A stretch of 32,456 nucleotides of DNA. Origin: a virus. The stretch covers positions 1 through 32,456 of IMG/VR virus record IMGVR_UViG_3300031539_000178, one strand, 5' to 3'. The notes under the pieces were generated by a model. That model searched no databases. It saw only the letters and a program-made list of their open reading frames with translations, and had not been told where the DNA came from. Positions 16,101 to 25,300 of the stretch are shown here, piece after piece; positions within the stretch are counted from its first letter, which is position 1; each line of letters begins with the position of its first letter. Made by a program: the position numbers and the translations under genes.

Positions 16101-17674
16101 AATACCAGGTTTTCTCCAATAAAGAAGTTACCTTTTACATTATATGCAGTAACAGCAGCTCCTGCACTTACTGGACTTCTAAGATATGCAGAAGCACCAC
16201 TAGATTCACCTTGAATAAAGGTTGGAAGTGTAAGAGTTACGTTCTCATTGACTGTAAGATCTGTATTTGTTTGTACATCAAACAGTGAAAGATCCCACTT
16301 GTTCAGATTTGAGTTTGTAGTGTCATAAGAACCCGATTCTAGTGCAAAATCATAGATTCTTGCAACACCAATTTCCTTACCAGCAGCGGTTCCATTGGTT
16401 TGGACTCTTTGATCTCTGAGACTTAGAGTATTTGAAGTATTAAAACCAATTGTTGCAGATCCAAAGACAGTATCAACTTCAAAGGTGGGACCAAAACCAA
16501 AGTTAATGGCTTGATTTTGAAGTAAACGCGTGGTTCTTGGTTTTGGACAATCAATGAGAGTGGTAGATCTGGTTTCAACCTCAAAACCTTTCACATATGC
16601 CTTACCAGGTGAAATTCTGTAGATTGCAAGGTTTTCATTAGGAACACTACCCTGAGCAGTGGTTTGTCCCTCTTCGTAAATACCTCTATTTCCTTCACCA
16701 TCATTTAAACTATCTCTTAAAGAAGTAGTAAACTCTTTAATGTAGTAATTTCCTGATTCATCATAAGTTCTTCTGGCGAGTTCTTGAGACAGAATATTAT
16801 ATTCAGTTTTATTGACATCTGATCTTAATTCGCCACCAATAACTTCAGATAACTGAACAAAGTTACTATCTTCAAATTCGTCTAAGGGTCTCTTTGCAAG
16901 AATTGCACTAATTTTGAAGCGATCTGCCCCTGGAGCACTATAATTGTTAAAACCTTGGGCATTATCTGTGAGAGTTGGATCTACATCAGAAGAAATAATA
17001 CTTTCTGATACTTGTAGACCAATTCTGTAGTTTGGTTTGTTTGAATATTGATCAAGAATCAAAATTTGATCATACACATCAACAAAAGTACCTCTCAAAA
17101 AGTACACACCATTGTTCAGAGTAAATGCTGAACCCTTGGCAGAGGCATTTGTTGTAAGTGTATTTGCAAAACCTTCACCGGCAGAGATGAACGTGGTTGC
17201 ATAGTTAATATTGACTTCTGTTACCAGAACTTCATTATCAAAGAAAGTCTCAGTTACAGCATCTGTACTTGCAGAATCAAAATATGTAACATATAGAGTA
17301 TAATTTCCTCTCTCTGACTCTTTATTTGTGATATATGTAATAACTTTTGCGGTTACACCAGAATCTCTACCACTAATCTTCTTCCCAATCAACTGGTCAA
17401 GATATAGCGCAACAGGAATTCCAAGAAATTCTTCCTGAATCTGGATAGCGTAGAATGTTGAGTTATAAGTTACGTTACCAGGAATTACCTGAGCACCTTC
17501 TTTAAACAGGTGATCTCCCACATCTTCAACTTGATTCTGAAGAATGGACTGTAGATTATTAAGTTCCCTGGCCTGGACAGGATATCCAGGTTTGAACAAT
17601 ACCTTATAGTAGTTACTCTGAGGATCGAAATCATCAAAATAAGGAGCAACGTTGAGATTAGTTTCCTGTGGCAT
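10106..17674 (-). CDS. Giant DUF4815-type baseplate/tail structural protein (2,522 aa)
   Basis: The N-terminus (NLNVAPYFDDFDP..., then KVLFKPGYPVQARELNNLQS at 24-43) is the hallmark of DUF4815 structural proteins of marine T4-like phages. Other landmarks in order: an S-G-x-x-A-x-V element near 98-112; Y-Q-M-R-D-I-S-K-L-E-Q-R-I-K-S-L-E-Y-Y at 1132-1150; a proline-rich linker at 1685-1702; GRDPLAQTFFI immediately after it, opening an I-D-L-F-F...P-V-x-V-Q-[LI]-R domain; S-G-x-G-Y repeats near 1940-2000; an I-G-K-E-I...T-R-G...H-S-V-S-D-L-V module near 2140-2175; and the C-terminus F-R-N-L-R-A-I-A-L-A. The ATG is 6 bases after the gp8 stop. The gene fills the interval where T4 has 9, 10, 11, 12 and wac, so it probably supplies the baseplate-periphery or fibre-attachment functions of some of them. 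That assignment is positional inference; structural-protein status is well supported. Confidence 0.87.
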   Translation of the reverse strand: MPQETNLNVAPYFDDFDPQSNYYKVLFKPGYPVQARELNNLQSILQNQVEDVGDHLFKEGAQVIPGNVTYNSTFYAIQIQEEFLGIPVALYLDQLIGKKISGRDSGVTAKVITYITNKESERGNYTLYVTYFDSASTDAVTETFFDNEVLVTEVNINYATTFISAGEGFANTLTTNASAKGSAFTLNNGVYFLRGTFVDVYDQILILDQYSNKPNYRIGLQVSESIISSDVDPTLTDNAQGFNNYSAPGADRFKISAILAKRPLDEFEDSNFVQLSEVIGGELRSDVNKTEYNILSQELARRTYDESGNYYIKEFTTSLRDSLNDGEGNRGIYEEGQTTAQGSVPNENLAIYRISPGKAYVKGFEVETRSTTLIDCPKPRTTRLLQNQAINFGFGPTFEVDTVFGSATIGFNTSNTLSLRDQRVQTNGTAAGKEIGVARIYDFALESGSYDTTNSNLNKWDLSLFDVQTNTDLTVNENVTLTLPTFIQGESSGASAYLRSPVSAGAAVTAYNVKGNFFIGENLVFNGVKDNDRYVIDSRSYGNSDIQSVYGIVGAANTFTANIVPKSNFVIGNATLTAGDTATGISTITTATTSFIGIATVGNLVKYTTISSSVPSLGRITENSGSALKIVGVATVTGVVEGSVPSVLTSVNDLAIVNSKVQRNFGSGNESTNQSLYSIFPKKNLSSVDLSSSNLVIRKQFQTSISAEGETPAIDAGTNETFLPFDEERYILIRSNGTTEVLTSDKVVLTNGSTTIQIIGLSGADSAGSILITTLRKSSVTVKVKRKSISNSLIVDKSKLSASGTNTGFAGTSLNDGLTFGNYPFGTRVQDSVISLNVPDVVKIHGIFESTNTSPAQSPSMVLGSLDGPTATTNDLIIGETITGTISGAKAFYLTRKTDTTVGFIYLNDTSFEKNEVVQFSQSGVSGIVGTFEAGSRNITDQYTFDNGQRETIYDYSRLIRKPGFKSPVRQLRVYYSKAFYDSADTGDITVVNSYNSFDYNGEINAIDGVRNTDIVDARPRVKDYSITANSRSPLEFYGRDFDGGVTGQHSSKNVIASDESMTLDYNYYLGRADRVYLSPDGGLSIKYGTPSDDPKLPDEVSGSLNIANIFLPAYLYTTETARVSVVQHKRYQMRDISKLEQRIKSLEYYSSLSLIETNTLNLFVPDSNGLNRFKSGIFIDNFSTLNPQDTTIGVKNSVDLKNRVLRPSHYTTAINLEVASTAIAGIGTTTQANQDSRFAEIVAEGVKRKGQTVLLDYTDTSWLVQPFATRTESVTPYLVQFWNGSISLEPDVDIWIDVNRLETRTVENEGAFEAIASALQAEVTTAEDGSRLGVTPVQWDSWETVGVNVDIDTDSTGQRRQLSREQINQAGIRAPWGATGNATTIRNTTSLDQQRTGSQSTVTEVINNETLGDRVVSRELVHFIRSRNIEVTAKRLKPFTQVYPFFDGVDVSNFTFNKLVEVQMISGTFVVGETVNGEMAAANNTENVQAITLPSISFRVATANHKYGPYNNPSDTYVESPYDRNNNVPATYSETSTILNVDTFSLQNENQPEFEGRVRPGMVLIGGTSGATAVVNSVRLVTDKLGVLIGSFRVPNVSDLKNPVFETGRSTFKLTNDPTNSPIEGFSTTAGEEIFYSEGSIDNTQEVTLSLRNARVEVNSEFAENRQLSDTDTGLILSDVTINPPPPPPSPPSPPSPPQPPGRDPLAQTFFISEETGIFITKIDLFFSQKDDTLPVTVQLRETTIGTPNLTILPYSEIDVDPKDINLSLDGTVPTTVEFESPVYVAGLKEYSVVLLSDSLEYRVWISRLGEPDVTTLGSESGQKLVSSQPILGSLFKSQNASVWTPSQYEDLKFTVYRANFTGQGFVGFFNPTLPTSLSRISKDAISIDSRNISVGIGTTLQDTELEFGNTILQVGKTGRGTLVGYAGSATSTLTITNSGIGYTPSSGGYTFAGVALTSITGNGLNATADIYVEGGIAVGATINTGGKGYSVGDVLRPLTVGNTQLGRNMKLSVGEISGNNELVIDNVQGEFDTLTQLSYINKVGITTVVNSGIGGNAIPVAPIRINSDGLHMQVFQRNHGMHTRINRVTLTDVASDVSPSTLTVSYTGTDTGLISVGNTNVFGQFEGVGVGTTNPGYAKIGKEIVSYTGVANNTLTGITRGIDNSQVTSHSVSDLVYKYELDGVSLRRINRTHNLGDVTKANPIGLDYYNVKIDMDDTDYGIDRSAGTVFGSRYFETNAKAGGTNAKGTYNLPFNLMIPKINTIEPKGTDVVIQVRTISETSISGGEASYVDKGYTEVANFRKNYFEDPRMIASQINENTYLTTQPGNKSFTAGINLFSSDNRLSPAIDLDNSSIVFVTNRVNAPITNYATDPRVNTTVDDPNNFTYVSKNVLLENPASGLKVYLDAYISRYNDVRVFYALDQDDSLADETVFVPFPGYGNFDVDGNLISQVDNDGSSDINIPKYDDFIVQSPGIDQFREYTFSNDNLPAFKSFRIKIIGTSTNQSIVPQFRNLRAIALA

Positions 17675-17680
17675 AATTCT

Positions 17681-19237
17681 TTAGAACTGCAAGATAATCT
17701 TTACATCTTCTTTCTGTGACGAAGACCTTGTTACGGAAGGTCTGTTATCAAGGAAAATAATGTTTCCAGAATACTTTTGAGACTCTGGTTGTGAAACACC
17801 ATTAGTGAAGGACTGACCAAGATAATATGTCCTACTATTTAGAACCGTCGAAACACCGGTAAATACTGTGTCAATACCCAAGTTAGCACTTCCTCCAACA
17901 ATCGTAATACTACCACCAGTAGTAGTATTACTAGTAAATCTATTCATATTAAATCCATATGTTGGATCAGGATTTAATGAACCATTGGTACTAAAACCTG
18001 CAGTTGACTTATCCTGCCAGTACTTCAGAACACCAGTAACTTGATCATATGAAACAACTCTACCAACAGCAGTTGATCCAAGACCAACTGTTTGAGTGAT
18101 GTATGCGTCCTGAGTAAATGTTGCTGAACTATAACCAGTACCAGTTAATCTAAGAGCATATACTGCACTGGCCTTATCAAGTGTAAGATTTGAACTTGAA
18201 CCCTGTGTATATGGATTTTCTACAAGTCCTACAGACGCAAACTGGTTACCAGTGATAAAATCTGGATTTTCAGTATCATTTTCAAATCTAGAATATGTCA
18301 GAACGTTATATGCACCTAGTTCTCTATAGATATCAGCACCATGACCACCTTGTGGTGGGACAATTACATTAAAAATTGGTAAAGTTGTACCAGTAGGAAC
18401 TCCACCAGATTCCCAATCAACAGAACCAAAGGTATATCCAGAACCTCCTTTGGAAATATTAATACTTTCTACTTTAGAGTCATTGTTGATAACAATGGTT
18501 GCTTCTGCACCATTACCATCGCCCTTAATAGGGACTCTAGTATATGTTCTATTGGCAGTACCAATACCAACACCGCGGTTTCTGATTGTGACGACCTTTA
18601 ATTGGCCACTGTTTGCAGCATTATCTCTTATCGGAGAATCTTTAGTGTTTGTATACCAATCATTAGGAACAGGAATATAGTTAGTCGAATCAAACTTAAT
18701 TGCCTGACTTGGGCTAATGGTATAAAGGTATTTCCAAATGTAACCATCACCACTACTACCCGCCTCTCTTGGTTCTAGATCAGTGAAAGTTGGTTCGTCC
18801 AGAGAAGGACTACCAACAAAGTTGTTTTCGGGGTCAGCACCATTATAGAGACAAATATAGACTCTATAATCACTATTCATTACATAATAATTAGCAGAAT
18901 ATAAGTCAAACGAACCCGAAGGTTGTGAAGGATTATTTCTACTAATATCATTACGGTACATGTCATAGGTAGTACCCGATGTCCAGGTTACTTTCCTAAC
19001 AACTTGACTTACATCACTTGCATTGATTTTTTTCAACGCAAGCATTGAATCCCATGTGTTACTGTAGGTTTCAAAACTATCAATCGGAGTGGGAGGATTA
19101 GAATCCCAGTTCGATTGATAATCAGTTGCATTAGGAATACCAATGAATGTATAATAAGAGTTTGAGCTGGACTGGATACCGGCAACAAAATTCTTAGCAT
19201 TCAATATTCTAAGTTGATCAGTAATTATTGCTGCCAT
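17681..19237 (-). CDS. gp8: Baseplate wedge protein gp8
   Basis: In T4, gp8 is a dimer in each of the six baseplate wedges, bound to gp7 and gp10. T4-like features: A-A-I-I-T-D at the start; Y-Y-T-F-I-G-I (28-34); the P-P-T-P-I-D-S segment (48-54); Y-R-V-Y-I-C-L-Y-N (124-132); G-D-G-Y-I-W-K-Y-L-Y-T-I (163-174; T4 has GDGYVWEYLFEI); and the C-terminus G-N-I-I-F-L-D-N-R-P...D-V-K-I-I-L-Q-F (T4: ENRPP...EEINILFTF). It has 518 residues against 334 in T4. The added middle, about 205-450, includes S-G-x-G-Y and R-G-V-G-I repeats. It follows the gp7-position gene after a 107-base gap holding two late boxes. The nearer one, ACTAAATA at 19256-19263, is 18 bases upstream of the ATG. Confidence 0.93.
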   Translation of the reverse strand: MAAIITDQLRILNAKNFVAGIQSSSNSYYTFIGIPNATDYQSNWDSNPPTPIDSFETYSNTWDSMLALKKINASDVSQVVRKVTWTSGTTYDMYRNDISRNNPSQPSGSFDLYSANYYVMNSDYRVYICLYNGADPENNFVGSPSLDEPTFTDLEPREAGSSGDGYIWKYLYTISPSQAIKFDSTNYIPVPNDWYTNTKDSPIRDNAANSGQLKVVTIRNRGVGIGTANRTYTRVPIKGDGNGAEATIVINNDSKVESINISKGGSGYTFGSVDWESGGVPTGTTLPIFNVIVPPQGGHGADIYRELGAYNVLTYSRFENDTENPDFITGNQFASVGLVENPYTQGSSSNLTLDKASAVYALRLTGTGYSSATFTQDAYITQTVGLGSTAVGRVVSYDQVTGVLKYWQDKSTAGFSTNGSLNPDPTYGFNMNRFTSNTTTGGSITIVGGSANLGIDTVFTGVSTVLNSRTYYLGQSFTNGVSQPESQKYSGNIIFLDNRPSVTRSSSQKEDVKIILQF

Positions 19238-19344
19238 TTTGTTAGGACTTTTTGTTATTTAGTTAGTTAAATAAAATCGTTTTCTTTCAACAGTAGGTTG
19301 CCCCTTAACTGACACAATATCACTCTAATCCATTATAAACTTAT
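19238..19344 (-). promoter_or_regulatory. 107-base intergenic region with tandem late promoters
   Basis: This is the longest non-coding gap in the window. It contains the near late box (19256-19263); the far box (19342-19349) overlaps its upstream edge. It has a perfect 7-base inverted repeat (TTATTTA, 6-base loop, TAAATAA) at 19255-19274 that includes the near box. No gene, strong hairpin or terminator was seen. A minus-strand ATG close after the far box is followed at once by GAT TAG and is not a gene. Confidence 0.6.
19256..19263 (-). promoter_or_regulatory. Late promoter box ACTAAATA (proximal to gp8)
   Basis: The minus-strand ACTAAATA is 18 bases before the gp8 ATG. The spacing matches the other late boxes here. 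It lies within an inverted repeat. Confidence 0.7.
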
Positions 19345-19349
19345 TTAGA
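19342..19349 (-). promoter_or_regulatory. Late promoter box TCTAAATA (distal to gp8)
   Basis: The minus-strand TCTAAATA overlaps the TAA stop of the 3,998-residue gene, about 104 bases upstream of the gp8 ATG. A second box closer to gp8 makes this a tandem arrangement. Confidence 0.62.
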
Positions 19350-22300
19350 CATAGTTGTCTGATTTAAGAGGACTATTTCTACTAACAAGACCAGAAGTTG
19401 ATATTCCTGTATATCCATTCGATGTATATGCAGTAAATGTCTCAATTCCTGTTCTTGTATTAAAGAGAATCTTACCCCAACTATATTGTCCTGTAGCAGT
19501 TGATCCATAACTAATACTACCAATAGAACCAACATTTGTTGTAATTCTTCTGACAGCTGTAATACCATAACCAGTAACGGTGATCATTTCTGTCGATACT
19601 GCCGCAACCTGATAGACTGCGTCAGAGTAAGTAATGGCAGTTCCAACAACATTGGACGTGGTGTCCTGTGTATTAAATGATCCCCCAGCGTCAATATTAG
19701 TATCAAATACAGTTAGATAATCACCAACATTAATTGTACTGACTGTAATACCAGTTCCAATCAAATATCCATCCCTCATAAATGAATCTTCTGGAATAAA
19801 GAGGTCAAATATGTATTTGTTTTGTGAACCAACCTTTGTAGTATTGAAACCAACAATGGTTCCATAATCTCCACTGTAGGAATTGATAGGAATTAATTCA
19901 CTAACAACTTCTGGGGTTTCAATAAGAACAACTGGTGGATTGGAAGATGTATAACCTGCTCCAGGATTTACAACTGTGATTGTATTGACCGATCCACCAG
20001 AGACAGTTGCGGTTGCAGATGCCCTCTGTGTCAATCCAATTCCTACAGGTGTAGAAATGACGACCTGTGGTGCAACTGTATAACCAATTCCAGGATTGGT
20101 GATGTTGACAGAAGTAATTGTTCCTGCGGAAGAAACAATTGCTGCAGCAGTTGCTCCAACCAAAGTATTTTGTGATACAATGTTAATGCTGTTTTGGAAG
20201 GATCTTGTAGTCGCTTCGTTCTCTGCCCCATAAAGAGGTCTTACTGAATCAACATATGCAACGGTTGATGCCAAACTTACTGGTTGAATCAGATAGGATG
20301 AAGGGTAGATCAGAGGCTCATAATGAGTTCTGTCCTTACCAACAACCTCACCATCAATAATCTTATCGACAAGTTGTTTACACCAGGTAACAGGTCTTAA
20401 GAGATTTGCGTCAGTTGTAATACCTGAACCACTATAAGGATTGGTGAATACAGAATCAATAGTGATAATGTCAGTAACTATTCTCAAATCTTCTTCAAGA
20501 CTAATACCCTGACCAAGTTCTGGGTTATTGTCAATGTCAAGACTATCACCAGGTTTGACAGTTTCTAGAATATCAACGAATCTAACATCAACACTACCGG
20601 TTCCTTTATAGAACAAAATCTTAGATGTATCACCTACCTTAGGTGCCTCAGTAAATTGAATGATACTACCACCCTTGAAGATATATGCACCTCCAGGAAC
20701 TTGTAGTATATCATTGATGAAGACAATTAAAGTTTGTTCAACATCAACAAGAGAACCTTTTGCAGCAACAATTGTAAATGGGTCTTCATTAAGTGTTATT
20801 TGGAAGTTAGTCTTCTGACCATCAAACTCATTATCAAGAGTATCGAGAACCTCTAATTCTCCAACAGACCAAGAGTTGAACTTATCATCATAAACTTCAT
20901 CGATCAGAAGTTGGAAGTTTTCAAATGTTACACTTGGATCAGTAGGAATACCAGTAGTTCCACCAGATTCAATTGTAAGTCTCTCACCATTACCATAACC
21001 AAATCCATAACTTCTAAGTGTGAAACTAATAACACTAGAACCTTGACCAACTACAATATCAACAGTTGCACTTTGGCCAGAACCAACATAACCAGGTGAG
21101 TAACTCAAAGGAATATTATCATAACTCAGTGGTTCATCAAATACAAGATCTGGAAGATTTGTTCCAGTGTATCCTACACCTGGATTTGTGATTGCAACAC
21201 TTACAATATGGCCACCACTTACCGCGGCAGTTCCAATAAATTCAATATTAGGAACACCTGTACTATAAGTCTGAACACCAACATTAACAACAGTTTGAAT
21301 ACCAGATCTATAACCAGAACCAGAATTTGCGATACTGACATTGGTAATTGTTCCAGTAGCAGAAACAGTTACGGTTCCACCAGCAGAAACAAGAGGCTGA
21401 TATCCAAATCCATTAGAAGACCCAACGGAAACCATCAGACCACCAATTGGATACTCGCCATTATTTGGATCATAACCAGTAGGAAGACCATTATTACCAG
21501 TGAATGTGATACTGGTAACACCAGTATTTTCGGCCATTCTATAATCACCAACTTGAAGTGAAGGTGGCTGATTTCCCGTAGGTTGTTGGAAGATGCCGTT
21601 AATAATAACAAATGGATTTTGTGTCGCAATACCAATAACATCAGAACCACCAACTTTCATACTAAATTCACTTCTAATACCAGTGAACTGATCAGAAATA
21701 TTATCATAGATATAATTTTGATAGTATGTTTCATTGGTCGAATTTATAAGACCAGATCTTATAAACGATCTTCCTTGGAAGGATGAGTAACTGGTAATAC
21801 CAGTCCAATCAGTTTCATCAGGATTTTCTGCTGTAGTGACACCAACTGGCTCTGTGCCTTTAGGTGCAGATGCAAAGTTCAAGGTGTTTCCAATAATATT
21901 ATACTCACCACTTAGTTTTTCGACTAGATCACCAGCAGAGTGTGATCCTCTTAAGGTTCCTAGTCTTCCTCTACGAACATTGATTGATGTTGTATTACCA
22001 ACTCCAACAGATGCGACAGTAACAATCTCATCACCAATACGAAGGTTATCGCCAGTGAAGATTGAAGTGATACCTGTAAGTAGGATGTCCTGTTGGAATA
22101 CAACATCTTGTGCGAGAGTTGTTGTAATACCAAAAGAAACAATTGGTGATTGGATAATATTATCAACTGCAAGAAGAACCTTCTGATTCTGTTTTGTTGC
22201 AGTAATACTATGTCCTGCACCAATACCAGTAGATCCGATACTTAGAACAACTGGATCAAGTTTCAGAGCATTTTCACTAGTAGTGGCAAACTTAAGATCC

Positions 22301-25300
22301 TTACTATTTGGAGCAACGACATATAGAGTTGTTGGTAACTTGTCAGTAAGACCGATACCAGGAACTGTTGTTGCAGCAATACCAATTGCTGCAGTTGTTC
22401 CTGCACCAGGAGAACTATAAACAACTTCCTCACCAGTTACAAAGAAGTGATTTGGAATGGATATACTATTATTTGTTGTTGAAACGATTCCAGGATCACT
22501 ACCATCAAATCCTCTCAAGAAAATCTGATCACCCTCATGCTTCAGGTCAAATGATGTTGCAAGATCAAGTAAAGTTCCTATGTAAGTTTCTTCATCACCG
22601 ATAATACGCAAATTATTCAAATTGATAAGATCTGGTCTACCACTATCAGTAGAAGGTTCCATTCCAATAGTGAATACTCTTACCTCAGCATTAATACTTG
22701 CATTAGGTGTATATGTAAGATTAAGAGTACCACTAGTCGTATCAATACCAACTTGACCTAGAGAACCACCACTCTTAACGTTTGCATATTCAACAAACTC
22801 AGATGGAGTAGTAACAGATTGAAGTGTGATAACTTCAAATGATTCATATTCGTTGTTAGTAGTATCTTCAACAGTAACAATATGGTAACCAGCTTCTGTT
22901 ATTCCAGAGTAACTAGCGATTGTATTTGCGGTGGGAGAACCAGATGCAGCGATTGAAGTAAATTTAGAATCTAGTTTTGCACTGTTTAGATAAGTTGTTC
23001 CTGCAACACCAGTATTATCGGAGGTAGCAATAATAGACGTATTGACAGTAAGTCCAACCCCAACGCTTGGGATGAGATCAACATCAATATTACTTCCATC
23101 AACATAAACATTGAAAGTACCAAATCCAGTTATATTAGTAGAAATATTACCGTACTCCAAGAAATATACGTCAGTTCCATCGTGAACCAAATTAAGTTCA
23201 TCTACAGAGTAGTTATTACTAGTATCTTCAATTTGTACAAGTAACTTGGCAGATCTATAAGTATTTGGAATGGAGACAATTGTTGTAGTTGTGCCAGCAG
23301 AAACATTGACATGAGTACTATCAACTTGAATAATATCACCGAATGAAGTTGTACCTATGCCACTAATATTGTCAAGAATACTAAATGATAGGGTATTGAC
23401 ATCGTAAGAGTTGTATGCAAAATTGATTGGATAAAATCTTAGTTCCCACTTTGTGGGGTCACCACTTATAACGAAGTCAAATGAGCCCAGATTATTTCCA
23501 CTATCAACCTCACCATATTCTGAAATATGTGCTGTATTATTGTCATGAAGAACAGAGACAAATTCGATTTGTCTCTGGTTAGTCAGAACCTGATCTCTAC
23601 AATATGTAAGAATTTTATTATAGGTATGACTTGTAGGGAAAACACCTACATTAGAGTATTTCTCCAATCTTACAACACTGTTGAAAGTGTCACTGAAATC
23701 ATCAATACTCAGAACCCTATTACCAAAAGATTCGTTATAATCTACAAGAATTTTATTATCAAAATTAATTTGATCGGAAGTTAAATTACTATCAACATAA
23801 AATGAATTTTCTGATACGTTATCAAAATCGTGCCAACAATGAATACTTGACTCACTAATGACATCAATGACAACTTCAACATCAGATTGTGCAGAAGTTA
23901 CAACTAAACCACCTGGGGTTTGTTCTGTAGATTCTACTCTTAGATCTGCAAACTTTGCAAGGCCTGCAACGTGACCAAGACTACTGACCGCATCATCCCA
24001 CTTATCAAAAGCTACACTGGATTTAAGTGAATATGAAAGATTTTGATAATATTCATTATTCGGAATTCTCTGAAGACTATCATTCAAGAATCCAGAGTTT
24101 GTTTTCCAACCATTAACGAATGTCGTTCCTGCACCCGTCGAAACAGTTGAATTGAAGTTTAATTTGTTCTGAACAATGACTTCTGTTCCAGAAGACCCAC
24201 CAATAACTTTAGAACCAATTTCAAATTCATTAGGAGTAGAAACTACTAATCTTCTGTTAGTTGGATTCCATCTTTCAACAACACCTTTCTTAGTACCAGA
24301 AGTTACAACCTCGTCAATATTGAATTGATTTGGTTTTAAGGTAATGTCAAATACTGGGAAGTCGCTTTCAGGAATTGCTCTACCTACAGATCTTGTAGGA
24401 TCCATTATACCTGGGTTCTCACCAGACCTTAGGTATCCATTAAGATTGTAGTCGAAGTATGCACCAGAACCACCAATTTGAGAATCAAATCCAGTTACTT
24501 CGAATAATGTATAGTTGTAATTTTGAGAATTGTATCCCCTACCTGTAGAACCGATACCAATAGAGATACCTTCGATCAGTACCTTTTCTCCGGTTCTGTA
24601 TCTAAAGTTTTGTGGTTCACTAAACTGAGCACTCAAAAATACTCTGACATTTTTAGTAGCTTCTGTATAGACAACTGAAGAAATACCTACACCGTTAGAG
24701 TTTTTAACTGGGATGATCGTTGGAATGTTACTATAAAGACCATTAGTATTTTTAAGAATCTTGACTTCAGTATCACCAAGAGTGTATCTGATATCTACAT
24801 TCTCAACAACTTCACCAGTAAATCCATCAAGAATAACTAATTCTGGATTTACCAGATAATTTTTACCAGAAGAAGTGATACCAATACTATCAAATGATTG
24901 TAGTGCTTCTACTTCCAAAATCTCTGGAACATTTGTAACAACTTTAAGTGTTTGATCAGTGGGATAATTAAATCCAATATCCTCAAATTTGGTAGAAAGA
25001 ACTTCACCAATACTTTCACTGGTTAATGTGATTATTGCATTACTACCAATACCACTTCTTATTGAAGTAATACCAGGAAACTCTTTATAACCGGTACCAC
25101 CGTCACTAACATCAATTTTTGCAATAGGACCAAATGTACTTCTAGAATTTGTGGTGTACTTACAAATCGAATTAGAAGAATTGTATAGAGAAACATCGGG
25201 CACATCCTTAATACTATATTCAAATGTGGTTGTTCCTACACCAACAATGTTATAGTTACCATCATATAGTGACTTAATAACTTCAATACCGTTATATGAA

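Noticed and set aside
19238-19344. Rho-independent terminator in the intergenic gap
   Set aside because: No GC-rich hairpin followed by a T run on the transcribed strand was seen; the only inverted repeat is AT-only and overlaps the promoter box.
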